Positions 1 through 9,459 of a DNA stretch of 33,375 nucleotides are shown one piece after another. The stretch's first letter is position 1; each line of letters starts with the position of its first letter. A model generated the notes under the pieces. It saw only the letters and a list, made by a program, of their open reading frames with translations, was not told the origin of the DNA and did no database searches. Position numbers and translations under genes: made by a program. Origin of the DNA: Crocinitomix sp. (lineage in GTDB: Bacteria; Bacteroidota; Bacteroidia; Flavobacteriales_D; Crocinitomicaceae); the NCBI GenBank assembly GCA_015662905.1, contig DQTE01000241.1, positions 1 through 33,375 of the forward strand, read 5' to 3'.

Positions 1-12
1 ACGCCAATTTTT

Positions 13-43
13 AAAAGGCTATCAATTTTGATAGCCTTTTTTT
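13..43 (+). terminator. Intrinsic terminator of a gene lying left of the window
   Basis: Stem aaaaggctatcaa (13-25) / ttgatagcctttt (28-40) followed by a T run. Confidence 0.75.
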
Positions 44-160
44 GTTGTATATATCACATAAAATCCAAAATAATTTTAAAGTGTTGTGGAGAGATAATGT
101 CTTAATAAGGTCAACATTCCCTCAACCTCTGAGACTGTGTTTCAATTTTCATATAAGAAT

Positions 161-195
161 AAAAAAAACGTAACTTTTAAATAAAGTTACGTTTT
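161..195 (-). terminator. Intrinsic terminator downstream of trxB
   Basis: 13-bp stem aaaacgtaacttt (165-177) / aaagttacgtttt (183-195); on the minus strand it is followed by T8 (161-168), 24 nt past the trxB stop. Confidence 0.8.
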
Positions 196-218
196 ATATA
201 AATATAAATTAAAGTTAG

Positions 219-1166
219 TTATCCTTCCTTAGCAGCTAAATATCGTTCTGCATCCAAAGCTGCCATACAGCCAGTTCCTGCAGCAGTAATAGCTTGACGG
301 TAAACATGATCGGCAGCATCACCTCCTACAAATACACCTTCAACACTAGTTTTAGCAGTACCAGGAATATTTTTTATATAACCAGTTTCATCTAGTTCCA
401 GATAATCTTTAAAAATATCAGTGTTAGGTTTATGACCAATGGCAATAAAGACTCCTGTACATGAAATTTCCTCTTTGTCGTTAGTTTTGTTGTTTACCAC
501 TCTAACACCAGTTACAACATTCCCATCACCGAACACGTCATCTATCTCAGTATTAAATAAAACTTTAATTTTAGGATTATTTAATACACGATTTCTCATG
601 ATTTTAGAAGCCCTAAACTCATCTCTTCGTACTAACATAGTAACAGAATTACAAATGTTAGCCAAATACCCAGCCTCCTCACAAGCAGAATCTCCTGCAC
701 CTACAATAACAACATCTTGTCCTCTATAGAAAAAACCGTCACAAACAGCACAAGCAGATACACCACCACCATTTTTTAAATAATATTGCTCAGACTCTAT
801 GCCTAAGTATTTGGCTGATGCTCCAGTAGAAATAATCACTGTATCAGCATGAATCTCAGTTCCATCTTCTGTCCAAACTTTATGCGGTAAAGTTGAAAAA
901 TCAACCTTATCAATAAACCCATCTCTTACATCAGTATCAAATCTTTTAGCTTGTGCTTCTAATTGCAACATCATTTCAGGACCTGTAATACCATCTGGAT
1001 AACCCGGAAAGTTTTCTACTTCGTTAGTAGTTGTTAATTGTCCTCCAGGTTGCATCCCTTTATATAAAACTGGTTTCATACTAGCTCTTGCAGCATAAAT
1101 AGCTGCTGTATAACCAGCAGGACCAGAACCTATTATTAAGCACTTTACGCTTTCTATATTATTCAT
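219..1166 (-). CDS. trxB: Thioredoxin-disulfide reductase
   Basis: FAD-binding GSGPAGYTAAIYAARA, redox-active CAVCDG, GAGDSACEEA NADPH motif, C-terminal GGDAADHVYRQAITAAGTGCMAA. Confidence 0.97.
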   Translation of the reverse strand: MNNIESVKCLIIGSGPAGYTAAIYAARASMKPVLYKGMQPGGQLTTTNEVENFPGYPDGITGPEMMLQLEAQAKRFDTDVRDGFIDKVDFSTLPHKVWTEDGTEIHADTVIISTGASAKYLGIESEQYYLKNGGGVSACAVCDGFFYRGQDVVIVGAGDSACEEAGYLANICNSVTMLVRRDEFRASKIMRNRVLNNPKIKVLFNTEIDDVFGDGNVVTGVRVVNNKTNDKEEISCTGVFIAIGHKPNTDIFKDYLELDETGYIKNIPGTAKTSVEGVFVGGDAADHVYRQAITAAGTGCMAALDAERYLAAKEG

Positions 1167-1193
1167 CTTATTTTATTTTCTTATTTGAACAGA

Positions 1194-1201
1194 CAAATAT
1201 A
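1194..1201 (-). promoter_or_regulatory. -7-like box (TATATTTG on the minus strand) upstream of trxB
   Basis: CAAATATA on + = TATATTTG on -, matching the Bacteroidetes TAnnTTTG consensus, 28 nt upstream of the ATG. No convincing -33 element. Confidence 0.5.
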
Positions 1202-1308
1202 AGCCATTTTACAAACAAACATTGTGATTTTAGTTCCATTTTAACAAAAAAAAACTTGAATAATCTAAGAATCACTGGTAAATATTTTTATTTTAAATAT
1301 AAAGGACG

Positions 1309-1316
1309 TATTTTTG
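1309..1316 (+). promoter_or_regulatory. -7-like box TATTTTTG upstream of the ATG at 1340
   Basis: Matches TAnnTTTG, 23 nt before ATG 1340. Confidence 0.4.
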
Positions 1317-1339
1317 CGAAAATTATAGCTATACTAACA

Positions 1340-2854
1340 ATGATTGATCAAAGTTTATTTGAAGAAAAAAAGTTGTATCCATTTCAGAAAGAGGTAGTTG
1401 AGGAGATTATTTCTAACATAGACGCAAAAGATGAAAACTACAATCTTTTATTTCAATTACCCACAGGAGGAGGAAAAACAGTAATTTTTTCTAATATAGC
1501 TAAAGAATATATAAAAAAGCACAACAAAAAAGTATTAATTCTTACTCACAGGATTGAGTTATGTGTTCAAACCTCTAAGCAATTGTCAACATTAGGTATT
1601 AAAAATAAAGTTATAAACTCTTTGGTAAAACATCTTGATGATCAAATGGAATTTGACACATTTACCGCAATGGTTGAAACTTTGAATAATCGTTTACAAG
1701 ATGACAAGGATTTTATAAAAGATGTTGGATTAGTGATTGTTGATGAAGCACATAATAACTCTTTTCGTAAAATTTTTCAATATTTTAAAAATGTTAATAT
1801 ACTAGGAGTTACAGCAACTCCTCTTAGTTCAAATAAAGCCTTGCCTTTAAATGATAATTATGATGAGTTAATTGTAGGGCATAGTATAAAATCTTTAATA
1901 GAAAACAAGTACTTGGCTGATGCAGAAACTTTTACTTATGATGTAAACTTACATGGATTAAAGATAGGTTCAAACGGTGATTTTACCATTAGTTCTTCTG
2001 ATAAAGTATATAGTAATTACTTTATGCAAGAAAAACTTTTATTTGCGTATGAAGAAATTGCAATTGGAAGAAAAACATTAATATTTAATAGTGGAATTGA
2101 GTCCTCAAGAGCTGTATATACCTTATTTAAAAAGCACAATTATCCAATAAGACATTTAGATAGCACATATAGTGATACAGACAGAAAAGATATTTTGAAA
2201 TGGTTTAAAGAAACTAAGGGGGCCGTATTAACTTCCGTAGGTATTTTAACTACGGGATTTGATGAACCAACAGTGGAAACTATTATTTTAAATAGAGCCA
2301 CACGTTCTTTAACACTTTACCATCAAATGATTGGTAGAGGTTCAAGAATACTTAAAAATAAGCGTAGTTTTCAGGTTATAGATTTGGGGAATAATGTAAG
2401 ACGTTTTGGATATTGGCAAGAGTATATAGATTGGCAAGAAGCGTTTCAATATCCCGATAGATTTTTAGAGGCAAGACTGAGTGAGGTTGATGATATTTTG
2501 TTTGAGGCAGAATATGAGTTGGTCAGATCTTTAAAGTCTAAATTAATTAATCCTGATAAAATTGAAAAGTTTTCAATGAAAGAGGTTTACGAAAAGTGTA
2601 TTGAAGAAGGACGAAAAGGAAAAGATGCTGTAGATATTTCAATGGATAACCATTTTGAAGTAATAGTTGAAAATTCTGAAGATGTGTATGATGGGTTAAA
2701 TTTATTACAAGAGCTACAAGATGATGTTGAAAGACGCTTAAAACACTATACAAAATGTATAACCAAGGCAACTGACTCATATTTAAAATGGCTAATGGAA
2801 ACCTATAATCGTCAGTTAACTCAAAAACTAAGAGCAAAATTACCTGCAGAGTAA
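1340..2854 (+). CDS. DEAD/DEAH-box superfamily 2 helicase (SSL2/RecQ-like architecture)
   Basis: Walker A LPTGGGKTVIF, DEAH box VIVDEAH, motif III VTATP, motif VI QMIGRGSR. The ORF track begins at TTG 1256; ATG 1340 (MIDQSLFEEKKLYPFQKEVV) is the more likely start. Confidence 0.88.
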   Translation: MIDQSLFEEKKLYPFQKEVVEEIISNIDAKDENYNLLFQLPTGGGKTVIFSNIAKEYIKKHNKKVLILTHRIELCVQTSKQLSTLGIKNKVINSLVKHLDDQMEFDTFTAMVETLNNRLQDDKDFIKDVGLVIVDEAHNNSFRKIFQYFKNVNILGVTATPLSSNKALPLNDNYDELIVGHSIKSLIENKYLADAETFTYDVNLHGLKIGSNGDFTISSSDKVYSNYFMQEKLLFAYEEIAIGRKTLIFNSGIESSRAVYTLFKKHNYPIRHLDSTYSDTDRKDILKWFKETKGAVLTSVGILTTGFDEPTVETIILNRATRSLTLYHQMIGRGSRILKNKRSFQVIDLGNNVRRFGYWQEYIDWQEAFQYPDRFLEARLSEVDDILFEAEYELVRSLKSKLINPDKIEKFSMKEVYEKCIEEGRKGKDAVDISMDNHFEVIVENSEDVYDGLNLLQELQDDVERRLKHYTKCITKATDSYLKWLMETYNRQLTQKLRAKLPAE

Positions 2855-2861
2855 AGGAAGT

Positions 2862-3704
2862 CTATAATTTTTCACCGCAATATTTGCAGAATTTAGCGTC
2901 ATAGTCATGACCTTCTTTTGAACAAGATAAACAGGTTTGAGTAGAAACCTTACTTTGTTTTTCATTTTTAATCAACTCATTAGTAACAATACCGGTAGGA
3001 ACTGCAATAATAGCATAACCTAATATCATAACAATTGAAGCTATAAACTGACCTAAAGAGGTAACAGGTGCAATATCGCCATAACCAACAGTGGTAAGCG
3101 TAACAATAGCCCAATAAATACTACGGGGGATAGATGTAAATCCACTATCTTCCGACTCAACTAAATACATTACCGTACCTAAAATGGTTACCATGGTTAA
3201 AATTGATAACAAAAAAACCATTATTTTTTGACGAGACGCTTTTAAAGAATCTATTAATTTTTGAGACTCACTTAAAAATTCTCCTAGTTTTAAAATTCTA
3301 AACACTCGCATTAAACGTAAAGCCCTTATCACCATTAATGAATGTGTTCCTGAAATAAAAAGTCCTAAATAAGTGGGGATAATAGAGACAAAATCAATAA
3401 CTCCGTAAAAGCTGAAAATATATTTTAAAGGTCTTTTTATACAAATGATACGAGCTACATACTCAATGGTAAATAAAATTGTAAAAACCCATTCAAGCTG
3501 AATGAAAAGAGAACCATAATTTTTGTTGTACACGGGTACAGATTCTAGCATGACTACTATAATACTAAGAACTATTAAAACTAAAAGAAGAATGTCAAAT
3601 AGTTTACCTGCAAATGTGTCTGCTTCATAAATGACTTCATGCATTTTTAAACGCCAAGGTTCTAATCCTGATTTATCTCCTGAATATTTTGGTTTTACAG
3701 CCAT
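2862..3704 (-). CDS. Voltage-gated potassium channel family ion transporter with C-terminal zinc ribbon
   Basis: S4-like RALRLMRVFRILKL, selectivity filter TLTTVGYGD, several TM segments, C-terminal CLSCSKEG...KFCKYCGEKL. Confidence 0.92.
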   Translation of the reverse strand: MAVKPKYSGDKSGLEPWRLKMHEVIYEADTFAGKLFDILLLVLIVLSIIVVMLESVPVYNKNYGSLFIQLEWVFTILFTIEYVARIICIKRPLKYIFSFYGVIDFVSIIPTYLGLFISGTHSLMVIRALRLMRVFRILKLGEFLSESQKLIDSLKASRQKIMVFLLSILTMVTILGTVMYLVESEDSGFTSIPRSIYWAIVTLTTVGYGDIAPVTSLGQFIASIVMILGYAIIAVPTGIVTNELIKNEKQSKVSTQTCLSCSKEGHDYDAKFCKYCGEKL

Positions 3705-3728
3705 TAGTTTTAATCTATAAGTATTAAT

Positions 3729-4292
3729 TTAATATTTTTTTCTAATTATTTTTTTAGGTAAAGTATCTTGTTTTATAAAAGTGTTTAAATTGTTTTCATC
3801 TAAATTAAATATGTGTTCAAAAATTTTAGCGGTAGCTAAAGTATCATCCATAGCCCTATGATGACTTTCTAAATCTATATTCAAATGTTTAGTTAAACTT
3901 TTTAAACCGTAAGACTCAACATTAGGTATTAGTGCTCTTGAAGATTGAATGGTACATAAATGCGGTAATCTTAAATTAAGACCCAAGGCTTTAAATTCAT
4001 TTTTAACAATGGGATAGTCAAAACTAACATTATGAGCTACAAAAACCCTACGTTCCAGCAATTGATAAACTTTTTTTGCTATTTCGTAAAATTTAGGTGC
4101 ATTAATTACATGTTTATCTTTAATTCCCGTTAGTTTGGTAACGTACCAATCAATTTTTTTTTCAGGATTAACCAATGATTCAAATTTGTCAATTATTTTT
4201 TGTCCGTTGTGTATAATGATAGCAATTTCAATGATTTTACTATTTTTTGGTTTACCTCCTGATGTTTCTATATCAACTACTGCAAATTCCAA
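3729..4292 (-). CDS. 3'-5' exonuclease, DnaQ/PolC-epsilon-like (DEDDh)
   Basis: Exo I VVDIETSG, Exo II VAHNVSFD, Exo III HHRAMDDTLAT. Confidence 0.9.
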   Translation of the reverse strand: MEFAVVDIETSGGKPKNSKIIEIAIIIHNGQKIIDKFESLVNPEKKIDWYVTKLTGIKDKHVINAPKFYEIAKKVYQLLERRVFVAHNVSFDYPIVKNEFKALGLNLRLPHLCTIQSSRALIPNVESYGLKSLTKHLNIDLESHHRAMDDTLATAKIFEHIFNLDENNLNTFIKQDTLPKKIIRKKY

Positions 4293-4321
4293 ATGCTTTA
4301 TAAGTTACTTAAGTTAAAATG

Positions 4322-4329
4322 CAAATATA
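4322..4329 (-). promoter_or_regulatory. -7-like box (TATATTTG) upstream of the exonuclease gene
   Basis: CAAATATA on +, 30 nt upstream of the minus-strand ATG at 4292. Confidence 0.45.
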
Positions 4330-4488
4330 GTTATTACTTATGAGGTGATATATTTTTAATAGTAATTTAAGGAAGTATTAACTTTAAAAAAATCATAAAT
4401 TTTTCCAATAAAGAAATAAATAAAATTGTTATTGCGTTTAAAAGTTTTAAATTTGACAGTTGCAAAAACAATACAGTTGGTATTATTT

Positions 4489-5220
4489 ATGAAAGCACTT
4501 TATTTAAAAGAAATTCGCACGTTTTTAGGGTCAATTATCGGTTATATGGTAATGGGTGTGTTTTTGGTGTTAAACAGTTTGTTTTTGTGGGTATTTTCAT
4601 CAGGTGCAAATATTTTGGAAGGAGGAACCGCAGATTTAGTATCCTTTTTTACAATTGCACCTATTATTTTTTTGATATTAATTCCTGCCATTACTATGCG
4701 TTCATTTTCTGAAGAAAAAAGAACCGGAACAATAGAGCTATTGTTGACCAGACCAATCACAGACCTACAAATTGTTTTAGCAAAATATTTTGCCGGACTT
4801 ACCTTAGTTTTTATATCAATTTTACCCACATTAATTTATTATTTGAGCATTCATTTATTAGGTAAACCAGTGGGAATTGTAGATGATGGTGTAATTATTT
4901 CATCATACATAGGCTTATTATTTGTAGGGTCGGTATTTGTAGCCATTGGTATATTTGTATCCAGTTTATTTAATAGTCAAATCACAGCTTTAATTTTATC
5001 GGTATTAATCATTTGGTTTTTTTATATGGGAATAGATTTTTTAGCAAATTACACTCAATTTGGTAGTTTTGATATTATTTTAAAGAATATAGGTATATCA
5101 GAACATTTTAAATCTATACAAAAAGGCATATTGGTAAGTACAGATTTCGTTTATTTTATCAGTGTAAATATTGTTTTTATTTTGGCAACAAAATTAAAGT
5201 TACAGTCAAGAAAGTGGTAA
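4489..5220 (+). CDS. gldF: Gliding motility-associated ABC transporter permease subunit GldF
   Basis: MKALYLKEIRTFLGSIIGYMVMGVFLVLNSLFLWVF is a characteristic GldF N-terminus; ABC-2 permease topology; directly followed by gldG. ATG 4489 preferred over the extended ORF start at 4426. Confidence 0.9.
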   Translation: MKALYLKEIRTFLGSIIGYMVMGVFLVLNSLFLWVFSSGANILEGGTADLVSFFTIAPIIFLILIPAITMRSFSEEKRTGTIELLLTRPITDLQIVLAKYFAGLTLVFISILPTLIYYLSIHLLGKPVGIVDDGVIISSYIGLLFVGSVFVAIGIFVSSLFNSQITALILSVLIIWFFYMGIDFLANYTQFGSFDIILKNIGISEHFKSIQKGILVSTDFVYFISVNIVFILATKLKLQSRKW

Positions 5221-5221
5221 T

Positions 5222-6979
5222 ATGAGTAAAACACAATCCAAATCAAACTCGTTAATTAATTACGTTGGTTTCGTAGTCATCTTATTGATGGTAAATGTAT
5301 TGGCGTATTTTTACCCTAAGCGAATTGATTTAACAGAAGACAAACGATATTCATTATCTGATTACACTGTAGAAATGCTACAAGATGAAAATAGATTAAA
5401 GGATAGGGTATTTTTTAAGGTATATTTAGAAGGGGATTTACCTGCGGACATGAAAAATATTAGAAACGAAATTAACAATATATTAGATGAATTTGTTGCT
5501 GTTGCAGGAGATAAAATTCAATATGAGTTTATTGACACTGACGGTTCAGATGATGAAGAGTATAATGATCAAGTTAAGCAAAATATATTTAACAAAGGAA
5601 AAGGGATATTGCCAACTTACTTAAAAAACATAAATTCAAGCTCAGCCGAACTTAAAACTATTTGGCCAGGGGCTATAGTAGAATATAGAGGAAAAACAGC
5701 AGATGTTGTTCAGTTTTTTGATAGAGAACAATTAGTAATTGACGAAAACATAACCCAATTGATAGATAAAACCATAAATAACATTGAATTTAAGCTAATA
5801 AGTGCCATACGTAGAGTGACTACAGATAAGAAAAAAAGAATTGGTTTTTTACAAGGTCATGGAGAGTTAGATAAAAATATGACTTGGGATATCCGTCAAG
5901 TGTTAAAAAAGGATTATGTGATAGGTGATGTTGAAATTAACGGACAACTTAACGCTTTTGATGATATAGATGCCTTGATTATAGCCAAACCCGTTGAGCC
6001 TTTTAACGAAAAAGACAAATTTATTATTGACCAATTTATAATGAGAGGAGGAAAAACCTTATGGTTTATAGACCCTATTGATGTTAATATAGATTCATTA
6101 GCTTTTACAGGAGAAACTATGGGGCTTTCAAGAAACTTAAACATAGAAAAAGACCTATTGTTTAAGTACGGCGTAAGAATAAATAACGATTTGATTGTAG
6201 ATAACCAATCAGCAAATGAATTAGTACCACCAAACAATATTAAACCGCCAGGGTTGCCTTGGGTGTTTTATCCTATAGTTTATCCTGAAAAACACCCAAT
6301 TTGTTTGAATATAGACCCTGTTTTAACACAATATACAAGTTCTATACATGTGGTAAATGAAAAAGATAAAGAGGTTAAGAAAACTATTTTATTAAAAAGT
6401 TCACCAGAATCAAAATCCTTGCTTGCACCAGTACGAATCAATTGGGGATTTGCTTTTGATCAATGGAAACCAGATTTTTCAAACCCTGAGTTTGGAAATA
6501 ATCCAATAGCTGTATTATTAGAAGGAAAGTTTAAGTCTCCATTTGAAAATAGAATATCTGAAGCCTTTTTAAAAGGAGAAGTCTATCAAACAAAATTCAA
6601 ATCGGTTGAAAACAAAATGCTTGTTGTAGCTGATGGAGATATGATAAACAGTAGTTACATTTATTTTAAAAATGGTCAAAAGAAAATTGCACCAATTCCA
6701 CTACACGTGGACAGAATGGGAGTAATAACCAATAATGGAACACCAAAATTTGTTTATGGTAATAGAGAGTTTATTCAAAACGCAGTAGATTATCTGTTAG
6801 GAGATAACTCTTTAATTGGGATTCGCTCTAAAACAATTACATTAAGAATGTTAGATGATGAAAAAGTGGCTAAAGAAAAATCATTTTGGAAATCTATTAA
6901 TATTATCATACCTTTAGCTTTTTTAGCCATTTTGGCTTTTATCTTATATTTGATAAGAAAACGTAAATACGCACATTAA
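5222..6979 (+). CDS. gldG: Gliding motility-associated ABC transporter substrate-binding protein GldG
   Basis: N-terminal TM then PKRIDLTEDKRYSLSDYTVEML, GHGELD motif, C-terminal TM; adjacent to gldF. Confidence 0.92.
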   Translation: MSKTQSKSNSLINYVGFVVILLMVNVLAYFYPKRIDLTEDKRYSLSDYTVEMLQDENRLKDRVFFKVYLEGDLPADMKNIRNEINNILDEFVAVAGDKIQYEFIDTDGSDDEEYNDQVKQNIFNKGKGILPTYLKNINSSSAELKTIWPGAIVEYRGKTADVVQFFDREQLVIDENITQLIDKTINNIEFKLISAIRRVTTDKKKRIGFLQGHGELDKNMTWDIRQVLKKDYVIGDVEINGQLNAFDDIDALIIAKPVEPFNEKDKFIIDQFIMRGGKTLWFIDPIDVNIDSLAFTGETMGLSRNLNIEKDLLFKYGVRINNDLIVDNQSANELVPPNNIKPPGLPWVFYPIVYPEKHPICLNIDPVLTQYTSSIHVVNEKDKEVKKTILLKSSPESKSLLAPVRINWGFAFDQWKPDFSNPEFGNNPIAVLLEGKFKSPFENRISEAFLKGEVYQTKFKSVENKMLVVADGDMINSSYIYFKNGQKKIAPIPLHVDRMGVITNNGTPKFVYGNREFIQNAVDYLLGDNSLIGIRSKTITLRMLDDEKVAKEKSFWKSINIIIPLAFLAILAFILYLIRKRKYAH

Positions 6980-6987
6980 TTAAATTT

Positions 6988-7998
6988 ATGAAAAGTTTAA
7001 AAACTATTACTATTTTGCTAGTTATTGTAGGATTATCATTTGTAATATACCAAACTGTTAGTAAAAAAAAATCATCTCTATCTACAAATGCTTTAAGTGA
7101 TTTTGCAGTTAAAGATACAGCTAGCATTGATATAATTAAATTATCAGATACAAAAGGAAATAAATTGATCTTTCAAAGAAATGAAAGTAAAAAATGGACT
7201 TTGTCAGACGGAAGTTGTGTTCAGCAACATTTAATTGTTGGTTTTTTAGAAGCCTTTAAATACATTTCGGTTAAATCACCAGTAGGTGAAAATGCTGTAG
7301 ATAACATTAATAAATTAATTTTAACAACCCATAAAAAAGTAGAGATTTACCAAAAAGGACAACTAGTTAAAACGTGGTATATTGGTAATCCAACACAAGA
7401 TCATTACGGTACATACATGTTATTAAGTGACCCAGAAAAAGGTAAATCTCCTGAACCATTTATAATGCATCTACCTAATATGTATGGAGTTGTAGCTGAT
7501 AGGTTCTCAACAGACCGTAAAGAATATCTTTGTTCTGAAATTTTCACCTATAATCCTAAGGATATTAAAGAAATAGAATTGACTATACCAGAACAACCAG
7601 AGTTAAACTTTAAAATTGTACAAAATAATGAAGAATTTATAGTGTATAACAATACTAAACCCATTGAATTTGATACATTAAAGGTAAGAAAATACCTGTT
7701 GGGATATAAAAAAATACATTTTACAAACTATAACAGAACCTTGCCCCAACCAAGTGTGGATTCTTTAAGAAATTCAACACCAATGTATATCATTAAGGTT
7801 ATTGATAACAATAATAATGTAAATAAAATTAAAGCCTATAAAAAAGGAGTGGATTATCAGTTGTACGACTTAGAAGGAAGGCTACTAGTTTATGACCAAG
7901 ATAATTTATGGGTATTTACCAATGATGATAAATTAACTAAATGTCAATACTATGTTTTTGATAAACTATTTAGAGATATTAATTACTTTAGAAAATAG
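6988..7998 (+). CDS. DUF4340-like membrane-anchored protein
   Basis: N-terminal TM, then SDFAVKDTASIDIIKLSDTKGNKLIFQRNESKKWTL, resembling DUF4340 proteins that often follow GldG-type genes. Confidence 0.6.
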   Translation: MKSLKTITILLVIVGLSFVIYQTVSKKKSSLSTNALSDFAVKDTASIDIIKLSDTKGNKLIFQRNESKKWTLSDGSCVQQHLIVGFLEAFKYISVKSPVGENAVDNINKLILTTHKKVEIYQKGQLVKTWYIGNPTQDHYGTYMLLSDPEKGKSPEPFIMHLPNMYGVVADRFSTDRKEYLCSEIFTYNPKDIKEIELTIPEQPELNFKIVQNNEEFIVYNNTKPIEFDTLKVRKYLLGYKKIHFTNYNRTLPQPSVDSLRNSTPMYIIKVIDNNNNVNKIKAYKKGVDYQLYDLEGRLLVYDQDNLWVFTNDDKLTKCQYYVFDKLFRDINYFRK

Positions 7999-8000
7999 TG

Positions 8001-9134
8001 ATGAGAGTTTATTTAGATAACGCGGCAACAACTCCAATGTCACCAGAGGTAATTGAGGTTATGACGGATGTCATGAAAAATAATTTTGGAAATCCATCCT
8101 CAATTCATAGCTATGGGAGAGATGCTAAAGCAGTAATAGAAAATGCCAGACGAACAGTATCCAAGCTCATCAACGCAGAACCAAAAGAAATTATTTTTAC
8201 TTCAGGAGGTACAGAAGCTGATAATATGGCGTTATTTTCTGCCATTAACGATTTAGGCGTAAAACACATCATTAGCTCAACTATTGAACACCATGCTGTT
8301 GAGCATACTTATAAAAAAATTCAAAAAAACTATAAAGTAAAAATATCTTTAGTTAAGCTAGATAAAAAAGGCAACGTAGATTTGGATGATTTAGAAAATC
8401 TGCTATCTAACTCAAAAGAAAAGACATTGGTGAGTTTAATGCATGCCAATAACGAAATAGGCACCCTGCTACCTCTAAAAAAAGTAAGTGAATTGTGTAA
8501 AAAATATAATGCTTACTTCCATTCAGATACGGTTCAAACTATGGCGCATTACCCCTTTGATTTAGGAAGTTTTCAGATTGATTTTTTGACCTGTTCAGCC
8601 CATAAATTTCACGGACCAAAGGGGATAGGTTTCTTATATGTCAATAAAAACTTAAAAATAAACCCAATTATAGAAGGTGGTTCGCAAGAGAGAGGTTTAA
8701 GAGCAGGCACAGAGAATTTAATAGGTATTGTTGGTTTAGCTAAAGCCTTAGAGTTGGCTAACACAGATATAAATGACCATATTGAACATGTAAAGTCGTT
8801 AAAATATGACATGCTTCAGCAGTTAAAATCAAAAATTAAGGATATTGAAGTTAATGGAGAAGAAATATTTGAAAAGAGTTTATACACTGTATTAAGTATC
8901 AAATTCCCTCAATTTAGTAAACAAGAGGTCCTATTATTTATGTTAGATTTAGAAGGGATTGCTTGCTCAGGTGGCAGTGCGTGTTCCTCAGGCGCTAATG
9001 CGGGGTCGCATGTAATTAAAGGCATTGGTGGTGATACAACAAAGGCAACCATACGTTTTTCGTTTAGTAGATATACCACAAAAAAAGATATAGATTTTGC
9101 TGTAGAAAAAGTTGTTAAAATATTTAACTCGTAG
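8001..9134 (+). CDS. Cysteine desulfurase (NifS/IscS class V aminotransferase family)
   Basis: YLDNAATTPM, TSGGTEADNMA, HSDTVQTMAH, SAHKFHGPKGIGFLY (PLP lysine), RAGTENL, CSGGSACSSG. A GTG at 7998 overlaps the upstream TAG; ATG at 8001. Confidence 0.96.
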   Translation: MRVYLDNAATTPMSPEVIEVMTDVMKNNFGNPSSIHSYGRDAKAVIENARRTVSKLINAEPKEIIFTSGGTEADNMALFSAINDLGVKHIISSTIEHHAVEHTYKKIQKNYKVKISLVKLDKKGNVDLDDLENLLSNSKEKTLVSLMHANNEIGTLLPLKKVSELCKKYNAYFHSDTVQTMAHYPFDLGSFQIDFLTCSAHKFHGPKGIGFLYVNKNLKINPIIEGGSQERGLRAGTENLIGIVGLAKALELANTDINDHIEHVKSLKYDMLQQLKSKIKDIEVNGEEIFEKSLYTVLSIKFPQFSKQEVLLFMLDLEGIACSGGSACSSGANAGSHVIKGIGGDTTKATIRFSFSRYTTKKDIDFAVEKVVKIFNS

Positions 9135-9364
9135 TGAAAAAAATAAGTACCATAGTTGTATTAATAACTTTGTTTAGTTGTTCTCAATCTAATTGGACAA
9201 AACAAGAACAAACAGAATTTATTGAAGGTTGCAAAAAAGAAGGAGGAACAAAAAGTTATTGTAAGTGCTATATGGAAAATGTAATGAAACAATATCCAAT
9301 AAAAGAAGATGCAAATCACTTAGACTACGAAATAAAAATAAAATTGTCAAAAGATTGTAATTAG
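9134..9364 (+). CDS. Small putative lipoprotein with conserved cysteines
   Basis: MKKISTIVVLITLFSCSQS lipobox-like signal, then GCKKEGGTKSYCKCYMENVM. GTG start overlaps the upstream TAG by one base. Confidence 0.75.
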   Translation: MKKISTIVVLITLFSCSQSNWTKQEQTEFIEGCKKEGGTKSYCKCYMENVMKQYPIKEDANHLDYEIKIKLSKDCN

Positions 9365-9411
9365 GTTAGCTAATAAAGTCTAAAAAGCACATCATAATAA
9401 GTATTTTTCAC

Positions 9412-9448
9412 AAAACCCTATTAGAGGAGAATTAGCTTATAGGTTTTT
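9412..9448. terminator. Weak hairpin between convergent genes
   Basis: aaaaccctat (9412-9421) versus ataggttttt (9439-9448) with one bulge, T run on +. Confidence 0.3.
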
Positions 9449-9459
9449 CTCGTTAAATT

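Noticed and set aside
439-729. Plus-strand ORF opposite trxB (96 aa)
   Set aside because: Antisense shadow of a confidently identified CDS; low-complexity translation with no recognisable motif.
2547-2837. Minus-strand ORF inside the helicase gene
   Set aside because: Antisense shadow; no domain or plausible initiation context.
5914-6237. Minus-strand ORF inside gldG
   Set aside because: Antisense to a well-supported CDS, no motif support.
7063-7071. A9 tract in the DUF4340-like gene, and similar A9 runs at 1246-1254 and near 14718
   Set aside because: Poly-A runs are expected in such AT-rich DNA and in Lys codons; much weaker slippage evidence than the G9 tract.
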